Notes under the pieces: model-generated
The model's input: only the letters and a program-made list of their open reading frames with translations
What the model was told of the DNA's origin: nothing
The model's database searches: none
Shown: positions 20,305 to 31,839 of the stretch, one piece after another
Position numbering within the stretch: the stretch's first letter is position 1
How the letters are laid out: each line of letters starts with the position of its first letter
NCBI GenBank assembly: GCA_029204225.1
Contig: CM055094.1
Location: 18,784,208-18,848,207 of the forward strand
Source of the DNA: Diphasiastrum complanatum
Taxonomy: Eukaryota > Streptophyta > Lycopodiopsida > Lycopodiales > Lycopodiaceae
Length of the DNA: 64,000 nucleotides
Direction of reading: 5' to 3'
Translations under genes and position numbers: made by a program

Positions 20305-21308
20305 CATAGTACTTGAAAATGAATCCTTGGAGCTACACATATGTGAAGATGCTCCACTATCAATATACCAAGAGTCATCCATCTTGAAGGTGGAAGAGGA
20401 GAATTTTGATGCCATAAGTGAGCATTCTCCATCACTTTCAATAAAGTCTTCTTTCTCATGAGAGATGTTGGCTTGCTTGAATTGATTCTTTTTCTTGAAG
20501 CAATTGGTGGCATAGTGGCCTTTCTTGCCACAAAAGAAGCACTTAACATCTTTCTTCTTATTCCTTGAAGTAGAATATTGAGAGGAATCATCATCCTCTT
20601 CATCTTGGTTTTTTGCTTTGTCCTTAGAGAAGTGTTGGTGTTGCTTTTTGCTCCTCTCCTTGTGCTTGGCAAATAAAACTTTGTCTTCACCATTATGATT
20701 GAGTGATAACTTCTCCATCCTAAGTAGCTTGTTCTCTTGCCTTGATTCTTCAGCCATAAGAACACTTTGCAATGCCTCCAAGCTTGGTAGCTCTTCCTTG
20801 ATAGCGTAGTATTGGACAAGATTGTCATAATCATCTTTCAAGCCATTGAGTATGACTTGAACTAGCTCACTTTGATTGATAGGATCTCCAATACATGCAA
20901 GCTCTCTTTGGATGTCTTTGACTCTCAATACATAATTGGTTGCACTTTCATCACTCCTTTGATAGCTTTTGAATATTCGATTTCTTAGAGTGAGAAGTCT
21001 TGAGGTATTCTTGGCTTCATAGATTGCTTTAAGAGTGTCCCAAGCATCCTTGGCCAATGTGCAAGCACCAATCTACCTCAAAATCTCATTGGAGACATTC
21101 ATTTTGATATAGTGGAGAGCCATCCTAGCTCTCTTCTTGTACTTTTGTGCTTCTTGAAGGACTTGAGGCTCCTCCTCAATCCCAAGCACAATATCCATCA
21201 CATCTTGGAGTGTTAAAATGGACTCCATCTTCAACTTCCAAATAAAAAATAACTGGAAGTAGATAGCCTTTCACTAGGCTCCAAAAGATAGGAACCCATT
21301 GATGCCAT
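20305..21308 (-). pseudogene. Copia gag and protease start, element B
   Basis: This is the capsid gene of a copia element related to D. From the ATG at 21308 (MASMGS), gag runs with damage near 21240 and a stop near 21075. It then stays open through a CCHC knuckle (CFFCGKKGHYATNC) to the protease active site DSGASSHM. Homology ends just after SSKDSFSS at about 20305. The following pol is not on this strand but appears on the plus strand from 23034, so the element is rearranged. The gene is dead. Confidence 0.85.
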
Positions 21309-22054
21309 GAAATAGTGAATGCTCCTTGTGAATTGGACAAAAAAGTGTTGCTCTCTCTCTTACTATAGGACTCAAAAAGGGTGTGTACCGATTCCTATGC
21401 AAGATCTTGCAACAAAGTGAGATGTGCTCCTCACTAGCTTTCCAATCTCTACCGAACAAGATCAAAATCTCTTAAAATAATTGAGTATGGGCAAAGTTAG
21501 GACCAAACACACTTTGCACGTGTGAAGTACACTTAGAAACCAAATTTGACTCAAATACAATGATTTTGTATGAAACAAATTGGCAAAGATCTCAAAACAA
21601 TGCCTAGATCTCAAGTAGGTAGTATTGGCAAGCATAGAAGTGTGATTTTTGGCCAAACAAGCATATGAGAGTCATAAATAAAAAGTGTTCAACCAGGTTG
21701 GGTGCCCTACCCACCTTAATTCAATTGACTATAACTTTTGATTGGGATATCCCAATCACTACGGAACTAATTGCTACACAAACTAGACTCGGAGAGCTTT
21801 CAAATTAGCTATCAAGCATCAGATTTGGCTCACACATGGAAGAGAACTATAAGACTAAATTTTGATGTCCTTCACACGTGTCTGAGCAGGGAAATCTGTA
21901 CAATATCAAAAATGTTTCAATCCTAATGATAATGAACCATTTTGGTCAAGAAATGCTTGAGATAACATGAGAGATGCAAACTAGTCTCTCTAGATCTAGA
22001 TTTTCAAGAAATTTTTGAAACTTTGTATGAAACAAGTATCAAAAGCTTAGGTAG
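21309..22054 (-). other. Leader of copia element B
   Basis: Non-coding leader between the primer site (22055-22066, TGGTATCAGAGC on the minus strand) and the gag start. No further signal was recognised. Confidence 0.6.
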
Positions 22055-22066
22055 GCTCTGATACCA

Positions 22067-23033
22067 TGTAAAAATTGACACATGTGAGAATTCCCTAATG
22101 TGTGAAATTGATCTGCTAAGCTTGGCTCTTGCACTATAGATCTTCTAATGATTGAAATCCAAGATCAATGACAAAATCTAAGGCAAAGAGACCAATCTAC
22201 ATGTATTCATTCATTACCAAAGGTTTTTTACACGTGTGGAAACATGTACTACTAAAGACTCCTCTCCTCGGGTAGAGAGAGAAACCACCACTTTTGGTAA
22301 AGGGTAGAGAGAGAAATACACTCAAAATTGATAAATCTCCAAATTGACTCAAAAACTCACCTTACATAATGATCATACATTAGAGGAGTTCTAAATCCAA
22401 AAAAGACCCTTTGTAAAGATTCTTTTTATATTTTTTCTCTATTTTTTCTTACACATGGACCAATCAAAACACTCAAATTTGAAATTTACGTAACGTACCT
22501 TTTTGAGTCCACATTTTGATTCCACACTACAAATGACATAACTTTTTAGTGGTAAGTCCAGATTTAGCGGAGTTTGGTGCATTGAAAAGCGCTCAACAAG
22601 AGATTTCCAATGATATGTTACATGACATACTTTTGAACTACGATTAAAAAGTTATGGCAAGTCAAAAATATTAGTGTTATAATATTTTAATAATATAAAC
22701 TACATCTTGCACAAATTCTTAAAGGGTCTTTTTGGAGCTCAAAACTCCTCTAATGAGGAGAAATACATATAGAGTTTGTGGAGATCCCTCCTTGCATGCT
22801 ATTGGACCCCTAATCATAGCCTCCTTGATTCTATTGGACCCCTAATCATCACCTCCTTAATCTTATTGGACCCCTTATCATAACCTCCTTAATCTTACTG
22901 GACCCCTTGGTCAAAACCGACTTTTGACTCTATCACACATCAAATTACTTTCTTACAAGAGTCAAAACCCTATTCATGTGCCTATCTAGCTCGAGATTGC
23001 ATCATGACTCACTTTTGGCTCAATAGAGGCATT
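22067..23033 (-). repeat. Truncated 5' LTR of copia element B
   Basis: The LTR starts TGTAAAAATT next to the primer site and contains TTACACGTGTGGAA (about 22228-22241) and CTCTCTACC-type words shared in reverse complement with the D LTR. At 22776-22912 it has about four tandem units of ~32 bp (CTATTGGACCCCTAATCATAGCC type). The D LTR has the same GTCCAATAGGATTAAGAGG motif in reverse. It breaks at 23033, where plus-strand pol begins without an intact LTR end. Confidence 0.7.
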
Positions 23034-24556
23034 ATGTGAAGCTTGAATCATCAAAAGTTCTATCTCTTCAAGAGGTTCTTTTTGTTCCCAAGATTACAAA
23101 GAATTTTACAAGTGTTGGCAAGTTACTTGATGGTGGTCTTGATGTCAATTTCCATATTGACAATTGTGTGATAAAAAAGGATGGTGAGATCCTTGCATGT
23201 GGATCTAGACATGAAGGCATCTACAAATCGAAAACAAGGGAGAGTGCAAAATCTCTTGATGTTGCTTATGTATCCAAGTCTTCAAAGGAGGATGATCACA
23301 CAAGATGTACATTTCTTCTTTCTTCAAGGTCTGTGGTGCATGATTATTTCCTATTACTCAAAGCATATGTTGAGATGGAGTTCCCATTGAAGATCAAAAC
23401 TTTGAGGAGTATTGAAGCTCTTGGAGGAAATACACCATCAAGTAGCCTAAAGATTATTACCTTAGTGTCTTTGAAGGTTCTTGATTTGCATGTATTCCCT
23501 TGGAAACAAGGAGGATGGATGATCCAAGCTCATGGATCATGGTTGGATGCTTATCCACCAAGGAGGCCTATAAAGCCATTATACTCTCTATTTCAAAAGT
23601 GATTGAGAGCAAAGAAGTCATATTTTATGAAGATCTACATTCAACCTTGGAAGGGGCCAAGCTCAAGGCATCTCAAGATTCATCTCAAATCATATCTACT
23701 GAAGATTATCAAGATGTGAAGGGGTCGAGGTTCGAGGAGGAGCCTCCTCAACATATGACTTCAAGGGGATCTTCAAGCTGGATAGCCAAGTCCTTATGGC
23801 TCATCTTTTATGGTAAAAAGAGGCAATTTTTAGGTGGTATTCACTTTAACATTCTCACTTACGCTTCTCTTCCATTTCTTGATGCACTATCTTGCTTTAT
23901 TGAGAGTTTTACATCTCAAAGTTCAAGAGAGACAATACTAGCTTTGTATGATGCCTATTATATGGACATATTTCTTGTTATGAAAGGCTTAGATATGTAT
24001 CCAAAGTTCTTTGAAAGCAAAATATTGTGTTATCAAAATCATGCTCTTGGATTTTGTAAGAGCAAGATTGAGTTTGATACTCATAGTTTGAAAAATCATG
24101 TTTTTATATGCTTTGAGGCATTTTGTAAACTTCTCTTGAGATTAGGTGAAACATCCAAAGATGACACCTACATCCTTGAGAAAGTATTTAGCCTCAAGAA
24201 GATCAAGATTGTATTTGATTTCAAGATTAGATTCATCATGTATAAAGTCCATAGCATGTGGACTAGTCAAGCTAGTATGCTTAATCTTGAAGATCTACAC
24301 TTTTGCTCATCTTATGATCTTGATCTCCATGATCTTCATGAGCTTGGAAGCCTCGACTTTCTCTATTTATGGTGTAACCATCATGCAAGTGGAGCTTTCA
24401 AATCAAATGCCATCATCAAGCATGGAGGAAGCACATGGTCATAGTGGCATATTGGTGGAGTACTCTTCAAAGATATTGGCAAGAGATTTCTACCAAAGAG
24501 ATCTTATCATGGATTTGGTGGAGTGCCGCTATGATGGATCCTTTTGTTGGTTTTTA
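23034..24556 (+). pseudogene. Rearranged copia pol fragment of element B with a shared extra module
   Basis: The start matches the pre-integrase region (VPKITKNF.SVGKLLDGGLDV). The text then skips most of the integrase and resumes at the post-integrase segment (VIESKEVIFYEDLHS) in a 314-codon frame beginning at 23500. After the region equivalent to the RT start, the frame holds a segment with CKLLLRLGETSKDDTY near 24128-24175. Similar segments occur twice in element I. No RT catalytic motif (YVDD) is present. The product cannot be a functional pol. Whether the altered frame is expressed is unknown. Confidence 0.65.
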
Positions 24557-24761
24557 TGATGTGTAGAGCTCTTTTAGCTCTCTTGTCATACCTCATTTGA
24601 TCTTGTTGTGCCAAGGGTCTATCCTCCACTCCTACAGGCTACAACAATGCCCATCAACTCATTCATCTCAAGGAGAGACTCAATTCTCACCTTCCAAGTA
24701 GAATAGTTGCTTGAGGTAAGCCTATCATTGGTTTCCAACATAAACTTCCATTTGTAGCCAT
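24557..24761 (-). pseudogene. Copia gag N-terminus, element G
   Basis: The minus-strand ATG at 24761 begins MATNGS, followed by the typical NYSTW, MNELM and LRYDKRAK segments of this gag family in broken frames. It is truncated at 24557, where the rearranged B pol fragment ends. It runs away from the LTR at 25279 through a leader of about 500 bp. Confidence 0.7.
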
Positions 24762-25278
24762 GTTGCAATGACCTAATCCTCTCTTTCAACCTGTTCTACT
24801 GCACAAAGCACTCTCTTTAATGTCAACAAATGGACTCAAGAAGAAATCACAAAGATATGGAACCTCACAAATATTTTCTTGCACCAAACCTAGCAAAATC
24901 AGCACATAGAATGGAAGATAATTGATCTACAGATGATCAACCTACAATCTCATGAACTTTTACACTTCCTAAACTTGAAACACACTCTTGAGAAGTCCAA
25001 AAACCTCAAAACAAATGCTACAAAGTTGTGTAGTCTTCAATGAGACCTATTTATTGCAATTAAAGTTTCCCAAATCCAGTAAGTGATGTGTGAATTCAAC
25101 CTACTTCAAGTTTATAAACCTAGATTGAGTTTTGATTTAAAAAAATCAATTCTACACATAAAAATACTTGATTTTTTAGTAGAAATCAATCTAGCACACT
25201 CTATAGTTGGTAACTCCTCCAAATCCTTTCTAGAAATGGTTGATCCTTCAATAACCTACAACAATAGCTCTGATACCA

Positions 25279-25815
25279 TGTGAAGAAATATTAGATCACT
25301 AAGATCCAATATGTCTCTTTGATCTTTGGTTATGAACTACAACACATCAAGCACCATTGACAATGTAGAAATCTAACATCAACTACACATAGAAGATGCA
25401 AACTCAACAAGATCTTGATCAAACATCAGATATAACAGTAAGGTACTGTATTTTACACGTGTGGATGCAAATCACAACATACAATTGCATTCTACACACA
25501 AAATTGCAAGATATCAACACTAAGTGCAGCAACGGATCTATGAACCAAAAGAGAACTCATGTATAAGCATGAATGAGATGAGAGAGAGAGAATGTATCTC
25601 TTCACATGCTTGTACACTATTAATAACGGGTCCATGACTTATTTGGATGTCCTTTTCCCAAATTTGACCTACTACATTTCCCACACTTTCCAAAAGTGGT
25701 AATTCAAATGAACTTAGACTAAAAATAACTTCATAAAGTTTATCTCTAAGTATGAAATGCATATTGGCCTAAATTGCCAAATGAACTAGATCAAACTAGT
25801 TCACAATTTCTCACA
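25279..25815 (-). repeat. 5' LTR of copia element G
   Basis: It starts TGTGAAGAAATATTAG directly after a primer-site complement (GCTCTGATACCA, 25267-25278) and ends TTTCTCACA at 25815. It contains TTTTACACGTGTGGAT. The minus orientation follows from the primer site being on its left. Immediately right of it is a second LTR end of opposite orientation. Confidence 0.65.
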
Positions 25816-25998
25816 TGGAGTATTGTACTGTACGGACAGGGACAATACTAAGTCAGATCTAAGTGGTTATGATCATATCATTTCTAAATTCTAGCATGAA
25901 GTAATGATTTCTATGTTGTTGATGATTCTAGATGTGAGATCAAACTTGGCAAAAGATCATTGATGAACTAAATGTGTTTTGATTTCTGATTTTTCACA
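25816..25998 (+). repeat. Truncated 5' LTR of copia element F
   Basis: The segment ends GATTTTTCACA at 25998 and is followed directly by TGGTATCAAAG, a diverged initiator-Met primer site on the plus strand. This is the 3' part of a plus-oriented LTR. It abuts the G LTR, making a back-to-back pair of elements. Confidence 0.6.
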
Positions 25999-26595
25999 TG
26001 GTATCAAAGTAGTTTGTAGGCCAAAGTATTTGTTTCTTACCAAATCTAGAGGTGGATTTGAGGGCACCATTCTATGAGGATTTGGAGGTGTTGCTAACTC
26101 AAATCAAGCATTTTCAACTATAGAGATTGGATCTTTGTGATCTAAAAGTCATTTGAGGTAAAATCACTTGTAGATGGCCATTTTTTTAAACCACTTATTG
26201 AAATGTGGATACAAAAATTGCTCATGGTCGAGAATGATACATTCTAATAGATGATATATCAAGATTCTAGCTTTTGCATATAGATTTTGATTGATTCAAT
26301 ATTTTGCATTTTTTATGAAACCCTAAATTTGATAGGATCTTCTGATTTTCAGGTTGCTGGAATTTTCAAGAGTGTGTTTAAATCACAGGTATTGGCAAAA
26401 GTTCATCATATTGTGTTTAGATCTATTGCGATCAAGAAATCAAGATTCTAGGTGCTAGGATTTGTTGAAAGAGAGAAAAGGAGAGGCTAGAGTGCTTCCA
26501 AATCTTTGTGATTTCTTCTTGATTCATTTGTTGAATTTCAAGAGGGTGCTAAGTGCATTGGAACATGTTCAAAGAGAAGATCAAATCTTTGCAAC
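25999..26595 (+). other. Primer site and leader of copia element F
   Basis: TGGTATCAAAGTAG at 25999 is the primer site, followed by about 580 bp of non-coding leader up to the gag ATG at 26596. No other feature is recognised. Confidence 0.55.
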
Positions 26596-27190
26596 ATGGT
26601 AACCTCAAGTGGCTTCATGAAGGCAATGATAGGCTTACCTCAGTCAACTATTCTACTTGGAAGTGAGGATGGAGTCCTTATTGGAGATGAATGAGTTGAT
26701 GGATATTGTTTCAAGTGTGGAGGAGAGACGTTTGGCACCTCAAGATCAATTGAGGTATGACAAGAGAGCTAAGAAAGCTCTACACATCATCAAGATGAAT
26801 GTGACTAATGAACTTCTCAAGGAAGTTGGTAAGTGCACTTCATCAAGTGAGGCTTGGGAGGCTTTGAAGAAGCATTATGAGTCCAAGTCTACATCTAGGG
26901 TCCTAACTCTAAGGACGAATTTTTTTTTAAGTATTCAAAATAAGGATGAAAGTGCTCATGCTTTTGTTTTGAGGGTTAAAACATTCCATGATGGGTTAGC
27001 ATGTATTGATGAAAGCATGAAGGAGGTAGAACTTGTTCAAGTTGTTCTTAATGGCTTGCTGGGTGATCATGCTAATCTTGTTCAAAGTTTTGCTATTCAA
27101 AAGACTTTTCCAAGTATTGTGGATTTGCAAGAGATTTTGGTGAATGAGGAGTTTAGGCTTCAAGAAAGAAGTGGTTCTACAATTCACCTA
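26596..27190 (+). pseudogene. Copia gag N-terminal half, element F
   Basis: The ATG at 26596 begins MVTSSG. A single-base deletion near 26663 turns the WKVRMES segment out of frame, after which gag is open for 179 codons (MNELMDIV, LRYDKRAKKALHIIKMNV, SKSTSRVLTLR). It ends at about 27190 where gypsy element K begins. The rest of the same element resumes at about 37400. It is related to element A. Confidence 0.8.
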
Positions 27191-27194
27191 GAAT

Positions 27195-27433
27195 AGACTC
27201 CTATGCATGGACCAACTATTCATAGAATTGCTATTGATAACTCTACACATGCATACACTATCTCATACCTTGTCTTAACTCCATTTAGTGTGTTCTGGGC
27301 CTCACAAGGATATTAATTACTTTCGTGTCACGTCCAATATGACGTGGCATAACTAACAGCTTGTTTTACTGGAGTACTGTGAATCCAAGACTAGGAGTAT
27401 ATTGTATCCTATGTATAGGTCATGGACATAACA
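27195..27433 (-). repeat. Partial 3' LTR of gypsy element K
   Basis: On the minus strand the LTR begins TGTTATGTCC, immediately after the purine tract AAGGAGGGAAGAA (27434-27446 in plus coordinates). The far end merges with copia F gag near 27190 and does not carry the end sequence seen at 37283, so it is truncated. Confidence 0.55.
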
Positions 27434-27461
27434 TTCTTCCCTCCTTAGACTGTTTCTATCC

Positions 27462-29262
27462 TTAGATACTAAAATTTTGGAAACCACCAGCCTTATGGTG
27501 TTTAGCCTTTGCTAGCTGATAGGGCTTGCATTTAACAGCATATGGCTCAACATATGGCTTGAGCTTTGGCCAATAAAATTTGCTCTTAACCAAGTCCAGA
27601 GTCCTGTGTATTCCGGGATGTCCTGCACATGGTATGTCATGACATTCAAACAAAATCTTCCGTTTGAGCTCATCATCACCAATACGCACATTTTCTCATT
27701 CCGAAATAGTAATCCATCTCGAATGGTGAACTGTTCCACAATCTTCTTATCTTTCTTAGTTAGTTGAGTCCCCTGTGTTTCTGACTCAACACTGTCCACA
27801 TTTCTTCTGGTTTGAACAATGTTCCAAATGTGACCAAAATGGAAATCTGATTCATATTTTCCTCTCAACGAAAGATATAGATCCGTAGAAATTTGGGTGA
27901 ATGACGACTCGTTTAGTTCACCAATCCGACTAAGAGCATCTGCAATTTGATTAGAGCTGTCTCTTATGTAACGGATTTCATGATCAAATTCTTGCATCAA
28001 TTCAGCCCATTGAGTTTTTCTCCCCCAAAGACCATGTTGATTACAAAAATACTTAAGAGGCTAGTGATCCATATACACTACAAACTGACTACCATACAAG
28101 CAGTGTCTCTAGGTTTTAAGTGCATGGATTACAGAAAACAATTCCTTTTTCTGCGTAGTATAATACATTGAGGACCAGTGAAGTTTTTGCTTTCAAACGC
28201 TAGTGGCCTGTTCATCATTTGCTGGAACGTTGCTGGAGCATTCGTTAATCCAAATGGCAACACTAGAGATTTATAATGATCAAATCTAGAATGAAATCCT
28301 GTCTTTTGGACATCTTTTGACTTAATTCTTATTTGATGGTACCCTGTCCTGAGATCTATCTTGGTGAAATACCGTGCTCCACCCAAGCGATCTACAAGGT
28401 CATCCATCCTAGGTAATGGATATTTATTCTTTATACTCACTTTATTTAGCTCCTTGTAATCCACACATCCGGAAACCTCCATCTTTCTTCGCTTTAAGAA
28501 GAACAGGAGCGCCCCATGGTGATTTACTAGCTTGTATATGTCCCATCCTCAGATAGTTTTCTATTTGATTTGAAATCTCTGTCTCCTCCTTTTGAGAGAA
28601 CCTATAAGGTTGTCTAGAGACAAGTTGACTTTCTAGAATTAAGTCAATCATGTGGTCTATTGACCTAGATGGTGGTAAACCATGAGGTAATTCAGATGAA
28701 AAATCATCCCTAAATTCATTTATGATTTGTGTTTTCACTGCTTGTTCATGATCTAAATTTATTGAGTTAAGAATTGCTGAGAATTCACAACCATTTAGAT
28801 TCATTTCAGGAACATCCACAACTGGAATAGCATAAATTGAAAAAACTTCATACTCAGAATAATCCAATGTTTCCATTTTATTAACTATAGAAATCTGAAC
28901 CAACGGACGTACAAAATTACTGCCAAATAATGTAACTACCTTATAAACTTTATATCTATGATTGCTGGCTTCAGTTTCCAAGATGAGTTTCTACACAAGA
29001 CGAGAATTAATAAAATTATGAGTTGAACCACTGTCCAATAAAATACTCACTTCTTGATCTTTAACTGTGCCAATTAAATAGAAAAGTTCATTAGGCAAGA
29101 AAGGAGTAGTACATTCACACTTACAATTAGTCAGGTTAATTTTCAAAGTCTTACCATTGCCTCCTGCGATTTCAATCATGTGAGCAGACACTTTCTTCCT
29201 TTCTGGACAAAATTTTGTCATATGTCCAGGCTTCTTACAGACAAAACATAAGTTCTCTTTCT
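27462..29262 (-). pseudogene. Ty3/gypsy pol relic, element K
   Basis: Read on the minus strand: zinc knuckle CFVCKKPGHMTKFC (about 29250-29208); protease LLDSGSTHNFI (about 29035); RT start PPSRSIDHMIDL, then SPWGAPVLL; VDYKELN...YPLPR.DDLVDRLGGA...KIDLRTGYHQIRI...PFGLTNAPATFQ. The frame then jumps from QMMN to RPLAFESKNFTGPQ, so the block with the YxDD active site is deleted. Downstream are an RNase H end (IADALSR) and the integrase zinc-binding region (HDIPCAGHPGIHRTL...FYWPKL). RT before integrase defines gypsy. Frameshifts and the active-site deletion make it inactive. Confidence 0.88.
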
Positions 29263-29997
29263 TGTGAAGAATTGAAAAAGATTATCTATGTTAGATATAG
29301 GGGTCTTATGTTTTTATATCAAGCATCTAGGTGTAGGATGTTGATAGGAACAAATTTGGCATAGATGGCAAATTATGCATTTCCACTTGTAATGCCACTA
29401 TTGAGCCAAAATAGAGTAAGAGGCTAAACTCATGCCAATTAGAGTGTAGACAAGTGTAATGCTTTTGTTTGATGAATTCTAAGAGGTCCAATAGGATTTA
29501 GAGGTGGAACCATGTGAGGTCCAAAAGGAATTTGAGGTTTGCTTGAATATAGTCCAATAGAATTGAAACGTGCATGGATCAATGGTCCAATAGGATTAAG
29601 AGGTGACAAAATGTGGTCCAATCATAGTTAAGCATAGTGGTAGCTCGTGGATCTACTAGTATCATTGTACTCCTCATTTTGGATAAAATTGATTTGGTGA
29701 TTGTGTGGATTTTGAGTGTCATTGGATTTCTAGATTTCTCTCTCTACCCGAGAGCTCATGATGGTTTTTCTCTCTCTACCCGAGGAGAGCAACTTGTTTT
29801 TACTTAGAATAATTTTTGAATACTTCCCACATGTGTGAGTGAGAGTTGGAAGTGATTGAATGCATGTAGTAGTGTGTTTTTGCCATAGAATCAAAGATAG
29901 ATCTTTAATCTCAATCTAGTCTTGATCTTGGTGCATCTGCACACCTTAGGAGATCACAAGTACATGTTGTGGACAATCCACACGTGTGAAATCAACA
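29263..29997 (+). repeat. 5' LTR of copia element D
   Basis: 735-bp LTR. It includes about five tandem-like GGTCCAATAGGATTAAGAGG words (29468-29625) shared with the B LTR, two CTCTCTCTACCCGAG words (29747-29787), and CCACACGTGTGAA near its end (29978-29990). Confidence 0.92.
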
Positions 29998-30753
29998 TGG
30001 TATTAGAGCCTACCTAAGGTTACCATGCATTTTGATCCATTTAAGTGAAAACTATTCATCAATCTTGAGCTAGAAATTGTCAAGGTCCATTTTCCTAGCT
30101 ATCTTGTTCAATCTTGGATCAAAAGAGATCAAAAGGACATTGATTGGGTCTGACCTGGTACTGTATGGAATCAGGTGCTCAGACACGTGTGAGGAACATC
30201 CAATTTCAGTTTGGAAGTTCTCTCTCATGCTTGATCCATTTATCTTGGTTGAGAGCTTGTTTTGAAGCTATTTTGTCTAGTTTCTGATGCAATTAGTTTC
30301 ATTCCATTTGGTTGAGCCAATCAAAAGTTATAAGCTTTTGAAGAGGGTTAGGTAGGGCATCTAGACCTGGGTGCACACATTTGGTTTGGTCAAGATATTG
30401 CTTGGTTGATCCAAAATCACAATTGTATGCTTACCAATCTCATCTATATGTGAATCTAGGCACTGTTTTGAGATCTTAGCCATTTTGTTTCATGCAATAT
30501 CATTGTCTTTGAGTCAAATTTGGTTTCTTAGTGTACTTCACGTGTGCTAAGAGTGTTTGATCCTAACTTTTCCCATACTCCATCATTTGATGTGAAATAG
30601 ATCTTGTTTTAAAGAGATTTGTGTAGCTAGTGAGAATCAATTCACAAATAGTTGCAAGATCTTTCATAGGAGGAGATAGTACTCTATTATTGGATCCTAT
30701 TGAGAGTGTGTAGCAACATTTATTGTTCATCATTTGAGTTTTCTTCACTTCAA

Positions 30754-31833
30754 ATGTCTTCAATGGGTTCATCCTTGTTGGAACCAAGTGAAAGATTGTC
30801 CACTTCAAACTATTCAATTTGGAAAATGAGGATGGAGTCCATCTTGATACTTCAAGACGTGATGGACATAGTTCTTGGCCTTGAAGAAGAACCACAAGTT
30901 CTTCAAGAGGTTCAAAAATACAAAAAGAGAGCTAGGATGGCTCTCCACTACATTAAGATGAATGTCTCTAATGAGATATTGAGGGAGATAGGTACTTGTT
31001 CAACAACCAAAGAAGCTTGGGATTGTCTCAAGACCATATATGAGGCTAAGAATACCTCTAGGCTTCTCACTCTTAGGAATCAAATCTTTCAAAGTAGCCA
31101 AAAGAGTGATGAGAGTGCATCCAGTTATGTTTTGAGAGTAAAAGATATTCATAGAGAACTTACTTGTATTGGTGATTCCATCAATCAAAATGAGCTAGTT
31201 CAAGTCATTCTCAATGACTTGAGAAGTGAATTTGATAACCTTGTCCAATCCTATGCCATTAAGGAGGAGCTACCAAGTATGGAGGCTCTCCAAAGTGTGC
31301 TAATTTCAGAAGAATCAAGACAAGAGTACAAGCTCTTGAGGATGGACAAGCTCTCTCTCACTCATAATGATGGCAAAGCTCTCTTTGCCAAGGATAAGCA
31401 CAAAGGGAGGAGCAAGAATCAACATCAACAATCCTCAAGCAAGGACAAAGTCAAATCCAAAGACAAAGATGAGGAGGAAGATGATTCCTCTAATGCTTCA
31501 TCATCCAAGCTCAAGAAGAAGAAGATCAAGTGCTTTTATTGTGGCAAGAAAGGCCATTATGCCACCAATTGCTTCAAGAAGAAGAATCAACTCAAGCAAG
31601 CCAACATTACCAATGAGAAGGAAGAGACTATTGCAAGTGATGGAGAGGGATCTCTTATGGTCTCTAGTTTCTCATCTACTCCTTTCAAAAGGACGGCCTA
31701 TGGTATATTGATAGTGGAGCCTCTTCACATATGTGTAGCTCCAAGGACTCTTTCTCTTCTATTGCACCTTATGATGGAGTCAAGAAATCAATATACACTG
31801 CAAATGATTTTGAATGTCCTATTGAAGGCATAG
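30754..31833 (+). pseudogene. Copia gag and protease start, element D
   Basis: The ATG at 30754 (MSSMGS) was chosen because upstream in-frame codons lack an ATG. Gag is open through MNVSNEIL, SRLLTLRNQIF and a Lys-rich segment to the CCHC knuckle CFYCGKKGHYATNC. Near 31690 the frame slips, so the protease motif (DSGASSHM equivalent) is read in another frame and the ORF ends with unrelated residues. It is close to element B gag. Confidence 0.88.
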
Positions 31834-31839
31834 GGAACA

